From Myxococcaceae bacterium (lineage in GTDB: Bacteria; Myxococcota; Myxococcia; Myxococcales; Myxococcaceae): a stretch of 32,204 nt of DNA. Under the pieces are notes generated by a model. That model made no database searches. It saw only the letters and a program-made list of their open reading frames with translations, and was not told the origin of the DNA. The stretch covers positions 1 through 32,204 of the forward strand of contig SECN01000073.1 in the NCBI GenBank assembly GCA_004173515.1, in the 5' to 3' direction. A program made the translations under genes and the position numbers. Shown here one piece after another: positions 22,839-31,111 of this stretch (its first letter is position 1; each line of letters opens with the position of its first letter).

Positions 22839-25040
22839 TCACGACGTCGCGAGCACCTTGTCCAGCGTGAGCGGCAGGGAACGGATGCGCCGTCCGGTGG
22901 CGTGGTGGATGGCATTGGCGATGGCTGCCGTCACACCGGTAATGCCAATCTCCCCGATGCCCTTCACCCCCAGCTCGTTCACGTGAGGGTCGTTCTCCGG
23001 CACGAAGATGACGTCGATGTCCGGCACGTCCGGGTTCACCGGCACGTGGTAGTCCGCCAGGTCCTGGGTCATGAAGCGCGCGGAGCGCGGATCCAGGTAC
23101 GTCTCCTCCATCAGCGCCATGCCGATGCCCATGACGATGCCGCCCATCAACTGGCTGCGCGCCGTCTTCGCGTTGAGCACCGCGCCCACGCCGAACGCGC
23201 TGACACAGCGGCTCACGCGCACCTCACCGAGGTCCGGATCCACGCGCACCTCCACGAAGTGCGTCCCGAACGCGTGCATCGCGTACTGGTCCTTCTCCGG
23301 CCCCGCCTCCGCGCTCGCCTCCGCGTCCAGGGACGCGAGCCCCTTGCGCTTGAGCAGCGCCGCGAAGTCCTCGCGCTTGCCCCCGGACACCAGGACGCCG
23401 TTCTCCACCGTGACCTGCGCGGCCGGGACGCCGTGCAGGGGCGCGCCTGGATCCGCCACCGCCAGCGCGATGGCCTTGTCGCGCAGGGCCAGCGAGACCT
23501 TCTTCACCGCGGAGCCCACGCTCGCCGCCGTCTGCGAACCGCCCGACACCGGGGTCTCCGGCAGCCGCGTGTCGCCCAGGTCGAACTTCACCTTCGTCGG
23601 AGCCAGACCCAGCGCGTCCGCCGCCACCTGCGTCATCACCGTGTACGTGCCCGTGCCCAGGTCGTGCGAGCCCGCCAGCACGCGCGCCGTGCCATCCGGC
23701 AGGAGCGTGGCCTTCGCGGACGCCTTGGAGCGCATCGTGGGGTACGTCGCCGTGGCCATGCCCCAGCCCAGCAGCGTGCGGCCGTCCTTCATGGAGCCCG
23801 GTGTCGGGTCGCGCTTCGCCCAACCGAACTTCTCCCCCGCCATGCGGTAGCACTCCTTGAGCGACTTGCTGCTCCAGGGGTGGCCCGTCTCCGGATCCGT
23901 GTCCGCGTGGTTCTTCAGCCGCAGCGCCACGGGGTCCATCTTCAGCTTCACCGCCAGCTCGTCCATCGCGGACTCGAGGGCGAAGGTGCCGGACGCCTCC
24001 CCCGGCGCCCGCATGAACGTGGGCGTGCCCACCGACAGCCGCACCAGCCGGTGCGACGTGGTGATGCGGTCGCTGGCGTACAGCATGCGCGACGACTTGC
24101 CGCTGGGCTCGACGAACTCGTCGAACTCCGACGTGCAGCTCACCGTGTCGTGCTTCAGGAGCAGCAGCTTGCCGTCCTCGCGCGCCTGGAGCTGGAGGTG
24201 CTGCTGGGTCTCCGGCCGGAAGCCCACCTGGCTGAACATCTGCTCGCGCCGCAGCACCAGCTTCACGGGCTTCTTCACCGCCTTCGCCGCGAGCGCCGCG
24301 AGGACCACGTGCGACCAGGGCGAGCCCTTGGTGCCAAAGCCTCCGCCCACGAACTTGCACACCACCCGCACGTGGTCCGGGGGAAGGCCGAAGAGGGCCG
24401 CCAGCCGCGCGCGCGTGCCGAAGACGCCCTGCGTGGTGTCGTAGACCGTGAGCTTCTCCCCCTCCCACACGGCCATGGTGGCGTGCGGCTCCATGGGGTT
24501 GTGGTGCTCGTAGGGCGTCACGTACGTGGCGTCCACGGTGGCGGCGACCTTGTCGGTGGAGGCCTTGCCCTGGTCCAGGTCCGTGGGCTTGCCGAGCAGC
24601 TGCTTCGGCTTGTACGCGCGCGGCTGCTCGGCCTTCAGATCCACCTTCGGTTTTCCGGCGCGGTACTTCACCTGCACCAGCGCGGCCGCGTACGTCGCGC
24701 GCTCCAACGTGTCCGCCACCACCAGCGCCACCGGCTGGTTCTGGTACTGCACCTTCCTCGACTGGAGGGCGTGCACCACCATGTCCGTGGGGCTCTGCTT
24801 CTTCACGGGATCCGCCGCCAGCTTCGGCGCGTCGTCCGACGTCAGCACGGCCAGCACGCCCGGCTGGGCCTTCGCGGCCTTCACGTCCACGCTCACGATG
24901 GAGCCCGTGGCGATGGTGCTGCCCACGATGACCGCGTGGACGACGCCCTCCTCGGGCATCTCCGCCGAATACTTCGCGGCCCCTGTCACCTTGAGTCGTC
25001 CGTCCACCCGCCCCAGCGGCTTGCCCACCGACGTGTCCAT
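22839..25040 (-). CDS. Molybdopterin-binding subunit of aldehyde/xanthine oxidoreductase (PaoC-like)
   Basis: A 733-residue large subunit of the xanthine oxidase family that binds the molybdenum cofactor and oxidises aldehydes or N-heterocycles. Features are GRVDGRLKVTGAAKYSAEMP at the start (Ald_Xan_dh_C 'hammerhead' domain), YEHHNPMEPHATMAVWE, FVGGGFGTKG, the MRAPGEASG segment and, near the end, GVKGIGEIGITG with the catalytic Glu. Its length and the lack of fused Fe-S/FAD domains match E. coli PaoC (YagR). The ATG at 25040 has AAGGAG 8 nt upstream. It is the last gene of the paoABC-type operon, 20 bp after the FAD subunit. No paoD/XdhC-type maturation gene follows in the window. Confidence 0.9.
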   Translation of the reverse strand: MDTSVGKPLGRVDGRLKVTGAAKYSAEMPEEGVVHAVIVGSTIATGSIVSVDVKAAKAQPGVLAVLTSDDAPKLAADPVKKQSPTDMVVHALQSRKVQYQNQPVALVVADTLERATYAAALVQVKYRAGKPKVDLKAEQPRAYKPKQLLGKPTDLDQGKASTDKVAATVDATYVTPYEHHNPMEPHATMAVWEGEKLTVYDTTQGVFGTRARLAALFGLPPDHVRVVCKFVGGGFGTKGSPWSHVVLAALAAKAVKKPVKLVLRREQMFSQVGFRPETQQHLQLQAREDGKLLLLKHDTVSCTSEFDEFVEPSGKSSRMLYASDRITTSHRLVRLSVGTPTFMRAPGEASGTFALESAMDELAVKLKMDPVALRLKNHADTDPETGHPWSSKSLKECYRMAGEKFGWAKRDPTPGSMKDGRTLLGWGMATATYPTMRSKASAKATLLPDGTARVLAGSHDLGTGTYTVMTQVAADALGLAPTKVKFDLGDTRLPETPVSGGSQTAASVGSAVKKVSLALRDKAIALAVADPGAPLHGVPAAQVTVENGVLVSGGKREDFAALLKRKGLASLDAEASAEAGPEKDQYAMHAFGTHFVEVRVDPDLGEVRVSRCVSAFGVGAVLNAKTARSQLMGGIVMGIGMALMEETYLDPRSARFMTQDLADYHVPVNPDVPDIDVIFVPENDPHVNELGVKGIGEIGITGVTAAIANAIHHATGRRIRSLPLTLDKVLATS

Positions 25041-25060
25041 GGCGTTGTCTCCTTCGCGAC

Positions 25061-26050
25061 TCAGGCGATTCCAGCGGTGAGGGACAGGGCGCGCACCAAC
25101 GTGCGCCGCGCCAGGTCCACCTTGAAGGCGTTGTGCGTGCGGGTCTTCGCACCCTTCAGCGCCGCTTCCGCGGCCGCCTTGAAGTGCACCTCGTCCGCGG
25201 GCTTGCCCACGAGCGCGGCCTCCGCCTCCTTGGAGCGCCACGGCTTCGTGCCCACGCCCCCCAGGGCCACGCGCGCGGCCTTCACGGTGTTGCCCTCCAG
25301 CTCCAGCGCCACCGCGGCGGACGTGAGCGCGAACGCATACGACGCCCGGTCCCGCACCTTCACGTAGCGCGAGCGCGCCGCGAACCCCGACGCAGGCAGC
25401 GTCACCCCGGTGATGAGCTCCCCTGGCTGGAGCACGCTCTCCTTGTCCGGCCGCGCGCCCGGCACCAGATGGAAGTCGATGAAGGGCACCGAGCGCTCCC
25501 CCTTCACGCCCTGCACGTGCACGGTGGCGTCCAGCGCGGCCAGCGCCACGTTCATGTCGGACGGGTTCGCCGCGATGCACTTGTCGCTCACGCCCAGCAC
25601 CGCGTGCATGCGGTTGTAGCCCTCCAGCGCCGCGCAGCCACTGCCGGGCTCGCGCTTGTTGCAGGCCTGGGACACGTCCCGGAAGTACGCGCAGCGCGTG
25701 CGCTGGAGGATGTTGCCGCCCAGCGTGGCCATGTTGCGCAATTGCGGCGACGCTCCGGCGAGCAGGGCCTCCGACAGCACCGGGTAGCGCTCGCGCACGA
25801 GGGGGTGCTGGGCCAGGTCGCTGTTGCGCACCAGCGCTCCGATTCGCAGCCCCCCGCCCTCCACCTCCTGCACCTGGGAGAGCGGCAGCCCGTTGATGTC
25901 CACGAGCACCGCGGGGTTCTGCACGTGCAGCTTCATCAGGTCCAACAGGTTGGTGCCACCGCCAATGGGCGCGGCCTCCTGGGGCTTCGCGGACAAGCGC
26001 TGGAGGGCGGCGTTGGCGTCGGCGGCGGCCACGTAGTCGAGGTGTCGCAT
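25061..26050 (-). CDS. FAD-binding subunit with [4Fe-4S] site (PaoB-like)
   Basis: A 329-residue medium subunit that passes electrons via FAD to an external acceptor. The FAD-binding motif is PIGGGTNLLDLMK (about 27-40). LGGNILQRTRCAYFRD followed by ACNKREPGSGC supplies the cysteines of the extra [4Fe-4S] cluster known from E. coli PaoB and not from ordinary xanthine dehydrogenases, so the Pao-type assignment is specific. The C-terminal CO_dehydrogenase flavoprotein domain (about 215-325) follows. The ATG at 26050 has AAGGA 6 nt upstream. It is the middle gene of the operon, 13 bp after the Fe-S subunit. Confidence 0.92.
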   Translation of the reverse strand: MRHLDYVAAADANAALQRLSAKPQEAAPIGGGTNLLDLMKLHVQNPAVLVDINGLPLSQVQEVEGGGLRIGALVRNSDLAQHPLVRERYPVLSEALLAGASPQLRNMATLGGNILQRTRCAYFRDVSQACNKREPGSGCAALEGYNRMHAVLGVSDKCIAANPSDMNVALAALDATVHVQGVKGERSVPFIDFHLVPGARPDKESVLQPGELITGVTLPASGFAARSRYVKVRDRASYAFALTSAAVALELEGNTVKAARVALGGVGTKPWRSKEAEAALVGKPADEVHFKAAAEAALKGAKTRTHNAFKVDLARRTLVRALSLTAGIA

Positions 26051-26063
26051 GGAGCGTCCTTTC

Positions 26064-26762
26064 TCAGGCCTGCTTGCCGCGCGCGTCCCGAATGGCCGCG
26101 ACGATGTTGGGGTAGGCGCCGCAGCGGCAGATGTTCCCGCACATGCCCTCGCGGATGTCCGCGTCCGTCTTCCCCCAGGGCTCGCGCGTGAAGCCCACCG
26201 CGCTCATGATCTGTCCCGGGGTGCAGTAGCCGCACTGGAAGCCGTCGTGCTCCACGAAGGCGGCTTGCATCGGGTGCAGCGCGTCGCCCTTCGCCAGGCC
26301 TTCGATGGTCGTGATGCTCTTGCCCTGCTGCATCACCGCCAGCGTCAGGCAGCTGTTCACCCGGCGCTCGTCCACCAGCACCGTGCACGCGCCGCACTGG
26401 CCCATGTCACAGCCCTTCTTCGTCCCCGTCAGGCCCAGCCGTTCACGGAGCGCGTCGAGCAACGTCACGCGCGGCTCCACCTCCAGCGCGTGCTCCTTGC
26501 CGTTCACCTTCAGCTTGATGGGCACCGCGGCCACGGACGGGCCCTCCATTCCGGAGGGCCGGGGGCTCGCGGCGGACGCGGTCTCCGGCGTCAACAGGCC
26601 GGAGGCCAGCAGCGCCCCGCCCACCACCGCCGTGCCGACGAACTCGCGGCGGGTCGGCCTGCCGTCCTCCTGCTCCGGGGACTCGGGGGTTTCGGGCTCC
26701 GGGGACGCGGGCGCGGAGCAGGGAGCTCCGTTGAAGACAGGGGGAGGCTTCGGCTCGGACAT
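26064..26762 (-). CDS. Tat-exported [2Fe-2S] subunit (PaoA-like)
   Basis: A 232-residue small subunit with two [2Fe-2S] clusters. A Tat signal, T-R38-R39-EFVG plus a hydrophobic stretch, sends the folded complex to the periplasm as in E. coli PaoABC. It is preceded by an unusual 35-residue Pro/Glu-rich leader. The plant-type cluster is bound by C118, C123, C126 and C138, and the second cluster by C177, C180, C212 and C214. The ATG at 26762 is preferred over 26771 because GGAGG lies 9 nt upstream of the former but directly against the latter. It is the first gene of the three-gene operon; repeated TGTCCTG boxes lie 63-119 nt upstream. Confidence 0.92.
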   Translation of the reverse strand: MSEPKPPPVFNGAPCSAPASPEPETPESPEQEDGRPTRREFVGTAVVGGALLASGLLTPETASAASPRPSGMEGPSVAAVPIKLKVNGKEHALEVEPRVTLLDALRERLGLTGTKKGCDMGQCGACTVLVDERRVNSCLTLAVMQQGKSITTIEGLAKGDALHPMQAAFVEHDGFQCGYCTPGQIMSAVGFTREPWGKTDADIREGMCGNICRCGAYPNIVAAIRDARGKQA

Positions 26763-26824
26763 GGGGCACATCCTCCAGGTGATGGGAGGAGTACCGCTCC
26801 AGGTGGCCTTCCGGGAGGGCCCGA

Positions 26825-26880
26825 TGTCCTGGATTGTCCTGCTTCCGACCGGGGCGGCCTGGCACCTGTCGGACAGGACA
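26825..26880. promoter_or_regulatory. Operator-like repeat cluster upstream of paoA
   Basis: TGTCCTG occurs at 26825-26831 and 26835-26841, exactly 10 bp apart, and inverted as CAGGACA at 26874-26880. The inner copy extends into a long inverted repeat: TGTCCTG-CT-TCCGAC (26835-26849) pairs with GTCGGA-CAGGACA (26868-26880). A second dyad, CTGTC-G-GACAG, is at 26866-26876. Helical phasing suggests a regulator-binding site. Alternatively the long hairpin terminates the monooxygenase transcript. Confidence 0.45.
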
Positions 26881-26907
26881 CACCGATGCGGATCCGCGCG
26901 GCGTCCG

Positions 26908-26925
26908 GGGCTGGAGGCTCAGCCC
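26908..26925 (-). terminator. Small hairpin overlapping the monooxygenase stop codon
   Basis: GGGCTG (26908-26913) and CAGCCC (26920-26925) flank a 6-nt loop; the right arm covers the end of the coding sequence. Weak candidate. Confidence 0.25.
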
Positions 26926-28397
26926 ACGGCGCGACGGGCGGAGGTGACGTAGTCGGAGGGATCGAAGTGCTCCGCGCGCCGTCGGAAGGCGGAGGTGGTG
27001 CCGGGCCAGAGGGCGGAGTTGCGCCCCGTGGCGTCCATGTACCAACTGCGGCAGCCGCCCTGGCTCCAGACGGTGGTGGACATCCTCGCGTCGAGTTCGC
27101 GAATGAAGGCGTCCTGCACCTCCGGCGCGGGCTCCACGGCGGCGCCTGCTTTCGCATCCAGGTAGCGCAGCGCGCCCAGCACATGCTCCAACTGGGCCTC
27201 CATCATCAAGAGCACGGAGGTGTGCCCCAGGCCGGTGTTGGGGCCCTGGAGCAGGAAGAGGTTGGGAAAGCCGCTCACGCTGGTGCCCAGGTAGGCGCGA
27301 GGGCTGCCCTCCCAGACCTCCGCGAGCGTGCGTCCGTCGCGTCCCCGGATGTGGTGTCCCAGGGGCATGTCCGTCACCGCGAACCCGGTGCCGAAGACGA
27401 GCGTGTCCACCGGGTGCACGGCGCCGTCCTGCGTGACGACGTCGTGCTCGCGCACATCCCGGATGTGGGAGGTGACGACCTCCACGTTGGGACGCGTGAG
27501 GGCCGGCAGATAGACGTCGGAGATCAGGATGCGCTTGCACCCCATCGTGTAGCGGGGCGTGAGCTTGTCGCGCAGCACCGGATCCGCCACGACGCTCCGG
27601 AGGTGACGCAGCACCCAACGCTGGGCCAGGCGCAGGACCCACGGGTGCTGGAAGCCCAGGGCGAGGGCATCCCGCAGCAGGCGCAAGGCTTCACGCAGGA
27701 GCCACCGGACGCCGGGAACGCGGGTGTACAGCGCCTTGCGCAGCGCCCCGATGGGCTGGTCGCCTCGGGGCATCACCCACGCGGGCGTGCGTTGGAAGAG
27801 GACGAGCCGCCCGACCACCGGTTGGATCTCCGGGACGAGCTGGACCGACGAAGCGCCCGTGCCCACCACGCCCACGGAGCGACCGGCCAGCGCGTACTTC
27901 GGATCCCAGCGCGCCGAGTGCATCACCTTGCCCTGGAAACGCTCCAGGCCGGGCAGCGCGGGGATGACCGGTTCGCTCAGCGCACCCACCGCGGGCACGA
28001 AGACGTCCGCGGTGAGCGACCCCTGGGTCGTCTCCAGTGCCCAGCGGTTGCGCGCGGCGTCCCAGCGCGCGGACAGGATGGCGTGCTGGAAGCGCAGGTG
28101 CGGCTTCAGGTGGAAGCGCGCGACGCACTCATGCAGGTAGGCGTGGATCTCCCCCGCCGGTGAATAGACGCGCGACCAGCCGGGGTTCGGCGCGAAGGAG
28201 AAGGAATACAGCAGCGACTGCACGTCGCACGCACAGCCGGGATAGATGTTGTCGCGCCAGACGCCGCCCACGTCGTCCGCGCGTTCGAGGACGAGGAAGT
28301 CCTCGATGCCCTCCTGCTTCAACCGGATGGCCAGGCCCAGACCCGCGAAGCCAGCGCCCGCGATGGCGACATGCACGTGTGACGGGAGACGGGACAC
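26919..28397 (-). CDS. Flavin-containing (Baeyer-Villiger-type) monooxygenase
   Basis: A 492-residue FAD/NADPH monooxygenase that inserts oxygen into ketones or hydroxylates substrates. The first Rossmann motif is G14-A-G16-FAG19, followed by E39 and DDVGGVWRDNIYPGCACD. The Baeyer-Villiger fingerprint F154-x-G-x(3)-H160-x(3)-W164-D165 is complete, and the NADPH Rossmann motif GTGASSVQ starts at 179. Length is typical of the short BVMO/FMO-like class. It starts with GTG (28397) with a near-ideal AGGAGGT 7 nt upstream. It is divergent from the GNAT gene across 291 bp that contain two dyads. It could be cotranscribed with paoABC (156 bp gap), but a hairpin lies between them. The substrate is unknown. 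Confidence 0.92.
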   Translation of the reverse strand: MSRLPSHVHVAIAGAGFAGLGLAIRLKQEGIEDFLVLERADDVGGVWRDNIYPGCACDVQSLLYSFSFAPNPGWSRVYSPAGEIHAYLHECVARFHLKPHLRFQHAILSARWDAARNRWALETTQGSLTADVFVPAVGALSEPVIPALPGLERFQGKVMHSARWDPKYALAGRSVGVVGTGASSVQLVPEIQPVVGRLVLFQRTPAWVMPRGDQPIGALRKALYTRVPGVRWLLREALRLLRDALALGFQHPWVLRLAQRWVLRHLRSVVADPVLRDKLTPRYTMGCKRILISDVYLPALTRPNVEVVTSHIRDVREHDVVTQDGAVHPVDTLVFGTGFAVTDMPLGHHIRGRDGRTLAEVWEGSPRAYLGTSVSGFPNLFLLQGPNTGLGHTSVLLMMEAQLEHVLGALRYLDAKAGAAVEPAPEVQDAFIRELDARMSTTVWSQGGCRSWYMDATGRNSALWPGTTSAFRRRAEHFDPSDYVTSARRAVG

Positions 28398-28522
28398 CGG
28401 GTGGACCTCCTGAAGCGGACGGGCCGCCCCTCGGGATGGCGCTCCGCTGCGGACCGGAGCAGGACTGGGGAACCCATCCTCTCTCCAGGCCGGGCGCGCA
28501 CGCCATCACCGAACCTCGCGCC

Positions 28523-28539
28523 TCCACCGATACGGTGGA
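28523..28539. promoter_or_regulatory. Perfect 17-bp dyad in the divergent intergenic region
   Basis: TCCACCG (28523-28529), ATA, CGGTGGA (28533-28539) is a perfect inverted repeat with a 3-bp centre between the monooxygenase (-) and GNAT (+) genes. It has the size of a homodimeric repressor operator (TetR/MarR type), but no such regulator is adjacent. Confidence 0.4.
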
Positions 28540-28627
28540 TCCAATTCATTGCACGGGCCTGCCTGCCCCCACGCCGCGCTCGGTGGACGTGGTGCGATTG
28601 GAAGGACCCGCGCGCGGCCGGCAGCTT

Positions 28628-28648
28628 CAGGAGGATAGTGTCCTCCTG
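28628..28648 (+). promoter_or_regulatory. Hairpin sequestering an AGGAGG sequence upstream of GNAT
   Basis: CAGGAGGA (28628-28635) and TCCTCCTG (28641-28648) are perfect 8-bp arms around TAGTG. AGGAGG is in the stem, and an in-frame GTG (28638) lies in the loop 3 nt after it. It could be a translational switch, an operator or chance. Confidence 0.35.
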
Positions 28649-28688
28649 CCCGCGCGCTTCGCGCCTGCTCCAAGGACGGTCCCCCACC

Positions 28689-29210
28689 GTGACGACTCCC
28701 GCGCTCCTCGAACACCACCTGCGCCCCGTCACGCCCGGGGACGATGGCTTCCTCTTCACGCTCTACGCGAGCACTCGCGCCCGGGAACTGGCCGCCTGGG
28801 GCTGGAGCGCCGCGCAGCAGGAGGTCTTCCTGCGCACGCAGTACCAGGCCCAGTCGCGCAGCTACGCCGCCATCTACCCTCCGGACGGCCACGCCCTCAT
28901 CGAGGTGGACGGAGCGCCCGTGGGCCGTCAGTGGCTGGTGCGCACGGAGACGGAGATGCTGTTGGTGGATGTGACCCTGCTGCCCTCGCACCAGGGGCAG
29001 GGGCTGGGCACGCGACTGCTGTGCGCGATTCAAGAGGAGGCGGCCCGGGCGCGCGTGCCCGTGCGGCTGAACGTCACGCGCGACAATCCGGCGCTGCGGC
29101 TCTACACCCGGCACGGGTTCATGCCCGTGCCGGGAAACTCGCCAGCGTCGCCGTACCTGGAGCTGCGGTGGCAGGCGCCGGACGAGGGGACCGGAACCGA
29201 CGTCAGGTGA
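28689..29210 (+). CDS. GNAT-family N-acetyltransferase
   Basis: A 173-residue acetyl-CoA-dependent acetyltransferase. Core strand beta4 and motif A are present as LLVDVTLLPSHQGQGLGTRL, with the pyrophosphate-binding Q-G-Q-G-L-G, and motif B as RLNVTRDNPALRLYTRHGFM. The start chosen is GTG 28689 (VTTPALLEHH), with AAGGA about 12 nt upstream; an in-frame GTG at 28638 beside AGGAGG would add 17 residues without known homology. No neighbour indicates the substrate, which could be a small amine, amino acid or protein N-terminus. It ends 24 bp from the convergent collagen-like gene. Confidence 0.85.
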   Translation: MTTPALLEHHLRPVTPGDDGFLFTLYASTRARELAAWGWSAAQQEVFLRTQYQAQSRSYAAIYPPDGHALIEVDGAPVGRQWLVRTETEMLLVDVTLLPSHQGQGLGTRLLCAIQEEAARARVPVRLNVTRDNPALRLYTRHGFMPVPGNSPASPYLELRWQAPDEGTGTDVR

Positions 29211-29234
29211 ACGCCAGTCCCGGAGACTTCGGGC

Positions 29235-30926
29235 TCACAGGCCCAGCAGCGACTCCGGCTCGGGGACGACCGTCTGGAGGAAGTAGCCGCCTGTGCCTCC
29301 GGACGGGTTCACGATGGTGGTCGTGGTCGGGACGGTGCCACCCGCGTTGCCGCCGGTGCCTCCGCTGCCGCCACCACCGCCGCCCGGGATGATGCTGGTG
29401 CCACCCGGATCATTGGCACCGGCCGAGCCCCCCGACGTCACCACGGTGCCCGTCACGCTGGCGGACGTGGAGGAGATGAAGTGGACGAGGCCACCGCCAC
29501 CGCCGCCACCGCCGCCCTCACCCGTGCCGCCGTTGCCGTTGAAGCCGTTCGCGCCGCTGCCACCCTGCACTCGGATGGCGCCGCCCAGCGTGATGCTCCC
29601 CTTCGCCGCGACCAGCACGATGCCGCCACCACCGCCGCCCGTGCCCACGATGGACAGGCCCGCGGTCCCCGGGTTCACGCCGCTCACGCCGTTCGCGTTG
29701 ATGTTGCCACCCGTGACGACGCGCACGTTGCCGCGCGCGGCCAGCAGCAGCGCGCCACCGCCCGCGCCGCCCTCCGCGCCCGCCCCGGCGAAGATGCGCG
29801 CGCCAGCGCCACCGGACGCGGTCTGGACCCGGCGCACCTGGGCGGCCTGGAACGACGTGAGCCCCGCGCCGCCGTTGTAGTTCGTCCCGGCCGTCCGGGC
29901 GATGCCCGTGGGCGCTTCACCATTGCCCAGGTCCTCCGCCCCCGGCTGCACGGTGATCGTCCCGCTCACGGTGATGTCACCCGACGAGCGCAGCACCGTG
30001 CCGCTGGGGACGATGAGCGTGCCCACGATGTTGATGCTGCTGAACTGGAGGTTGAAGCCCGAGGGGAGCTGGGACACACCCGTGGGGGTGGAGAGATCCA
30101 GCGTCTGGCCGGAGCCCACGGTGAACGCCCCCGCCGAACCGTCGCCGTAGAGGCCCAGCGTACCCGTCGCACCCGCAGGGCCCTGGGCTCCCGCCGTGCC
30201 CGTCGGACCCGCGGGACCCGTCGCCCCGGCAGGCCCCGTCGCGCCTGCGGGGCCTACCGCGCCCGTCGCGCCCGTGGGACCCGCCGCGCCCGTGTCGCCC
30301 TTCGCTCCGGCGGGGCCCGTCGCTCCCGCGGGGCCCACCGCGCCCGTCGCGCCCGTGGGGCCCGCCGCGCCCGTGTCGCCCTTGTCACCCTTCGCTCCAG
30401 CGGCGCCCGTCGCGCCCGAGGCTCCCGTCGGGCCTGCCGCACCCTCGGGACCGGTCGCGCCCGCCGGACCCGTGGTGCCCGTGGGACCCGCCGCGCCCGT
30501 GTCGCCCTTGTCACCCTTCGCTCCAGCGGCGCCCGTGTCGCCCTTCGCGCCGGCAGGGCCCGTGGGGCCCGCGATGCCCTGCGCACCGATGGGGCCCATC
30601 GGCCCCATCATGCCTTGAGGTCCCGTCGCTCCAGCGGGACCCGTGGGGCCCGCGATGCCCTGCGGTCCAGGCTCGCCCGCACCCGCCGGGCCGGTCTCGC
30701 CCTGAGGACCCATGAGGCCGGGCTCGCCCGTGGCGCCCTTCTCACCCGCGGGGCCGGCGGGGCCCGTCGCTCCCGCGGGGCCCGTCGCGCCTGGAGGACC
30801 CTCGGGGCCGGCGGGGCCGTCCCCCGTCTCACCGGTACAAGCGGAGACCATCAAGGTCGCGCAGAGCGACAACACACGGAAGCGTGAAAACTCCCCACGC
30901 AGGGGCACGAAGGAACGAAGTGACAT
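29235..30926 (-). CDS. Collagen-like triple-helix lipoprotein with Gly-rich C-terminal domain
   Basis: A 563-residue exported lipoprotein. The signal peptide ends at lipobox VSAC (Cys30). Residues about 37-260 are roughly 74 Gly-X-Y triplets with one GA interruption after triplet 15; the following 59 triplets are unbroken and rich in [15 protein letters not shown] and GPT. Threonine in Y positions replaces hydroxyproline, as in other bacterial collagens. Then comes a beta-rich region ([43 protein letters not shown]) and a Gly-rich segment with runs of up to nine Gly, probably beta-helical. A trimeric surface fibre is expected. The ATG at 30926 has GGAGGA 8 nt upstream. It is divergent from the tail-collar gene. 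The repeat DNA includes identical 50-bp units. Confidence 0.88.
   Translation of the reverse strand: MSLRSFVPLRGEFSRFRVLSLCATLMVSACTGETGDGPAGPEGPPGATGPAGATGPAGPAGEKGATGEPGLMGPQGETGPAGAGEPGPQGIAGPTGPAGATGPQGMMGPMGPIGAQGIAGPTGPAGAKGDTGAAGAKGDKGDTGAAGPTGTTGPAGATGPEGAAGPTGASGATGAAGAKGDKGDTGAAGPTGATGAVGPAGATGPAGAKGDTGAAGPTGATGAVGPAGATGPAGATGPAGPTGTAGAQGPAGATGTLGLYGDGSAGAFTVGSGQTLDLSTPTGVSQLPSGFNLQFSSINIVGTLIVPSGTVLRSSGDITVSGTITVQPGAEDLGNGEAPTGIARTAGTNYNGGAGLTSFQAAQVRRVQTASGGAGARIFAGAGAEGGAGGGALLLAARGNVRVVTGGNINANGVSGVNPGTAGLSIVGTGGGGGGIVLVAAKGSITLGGAIRVQGGSGANGFNGNGGTGEGGGGGGGGGLVHFISSTSASVTGTVVTSGGSAGANDPGGTSIIPGGGGGGSGGTGGNAGGTVPTTTTIVNPSGGTGGYFLQTVVPEPESLLGL
30361..30536. repeat. Direct repeat inside the collagen-coding region
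   Basis: The same 50-bp sequence occurs at 30361-30410 and 30487-30536, offset by 126 bp (42 codons, 14 triplets), and a partial third copy lies near 30270-30320. Recombination between copies would change fibre length in whole triplets without a frameshift. Confidence 0.8.
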
Positions 30927-31111
30927 GGATTGGGTCCTCCCCCAACAGCGGCGGTGCGGCGACGTGCAGCGTAGGAAAAGGCGCTGTCACGTTCCGTGAA
31001 GCATCGCACACACCGGGTCGGGTTGCCGCATGACGCGCCACGACCTTTCGTCAGGAGGGAGAGGCATGGTCTGTTCGGCGCCCAACACGCACCATCCACG
31101 CCGGGGGAACC

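Noticed and set aside
22902..25367. An 821-codon plus-strand frame opposite the PaoC-like gene
   Set aside because: It is a composition-driven shadow of the molybdenum subunit gene, with no recognisable domain or ribosome site.
30196..30618. A plus-strand Pro-Ala-Val repeat protein and a CRISPR-like look of the regular repeats
   Set aside because: The repeats are the antisense of Gly-X-Y collagen codons. The unit lengths vary and there are no unique spacers, so neither a gene nor a CRISPR array is supported.
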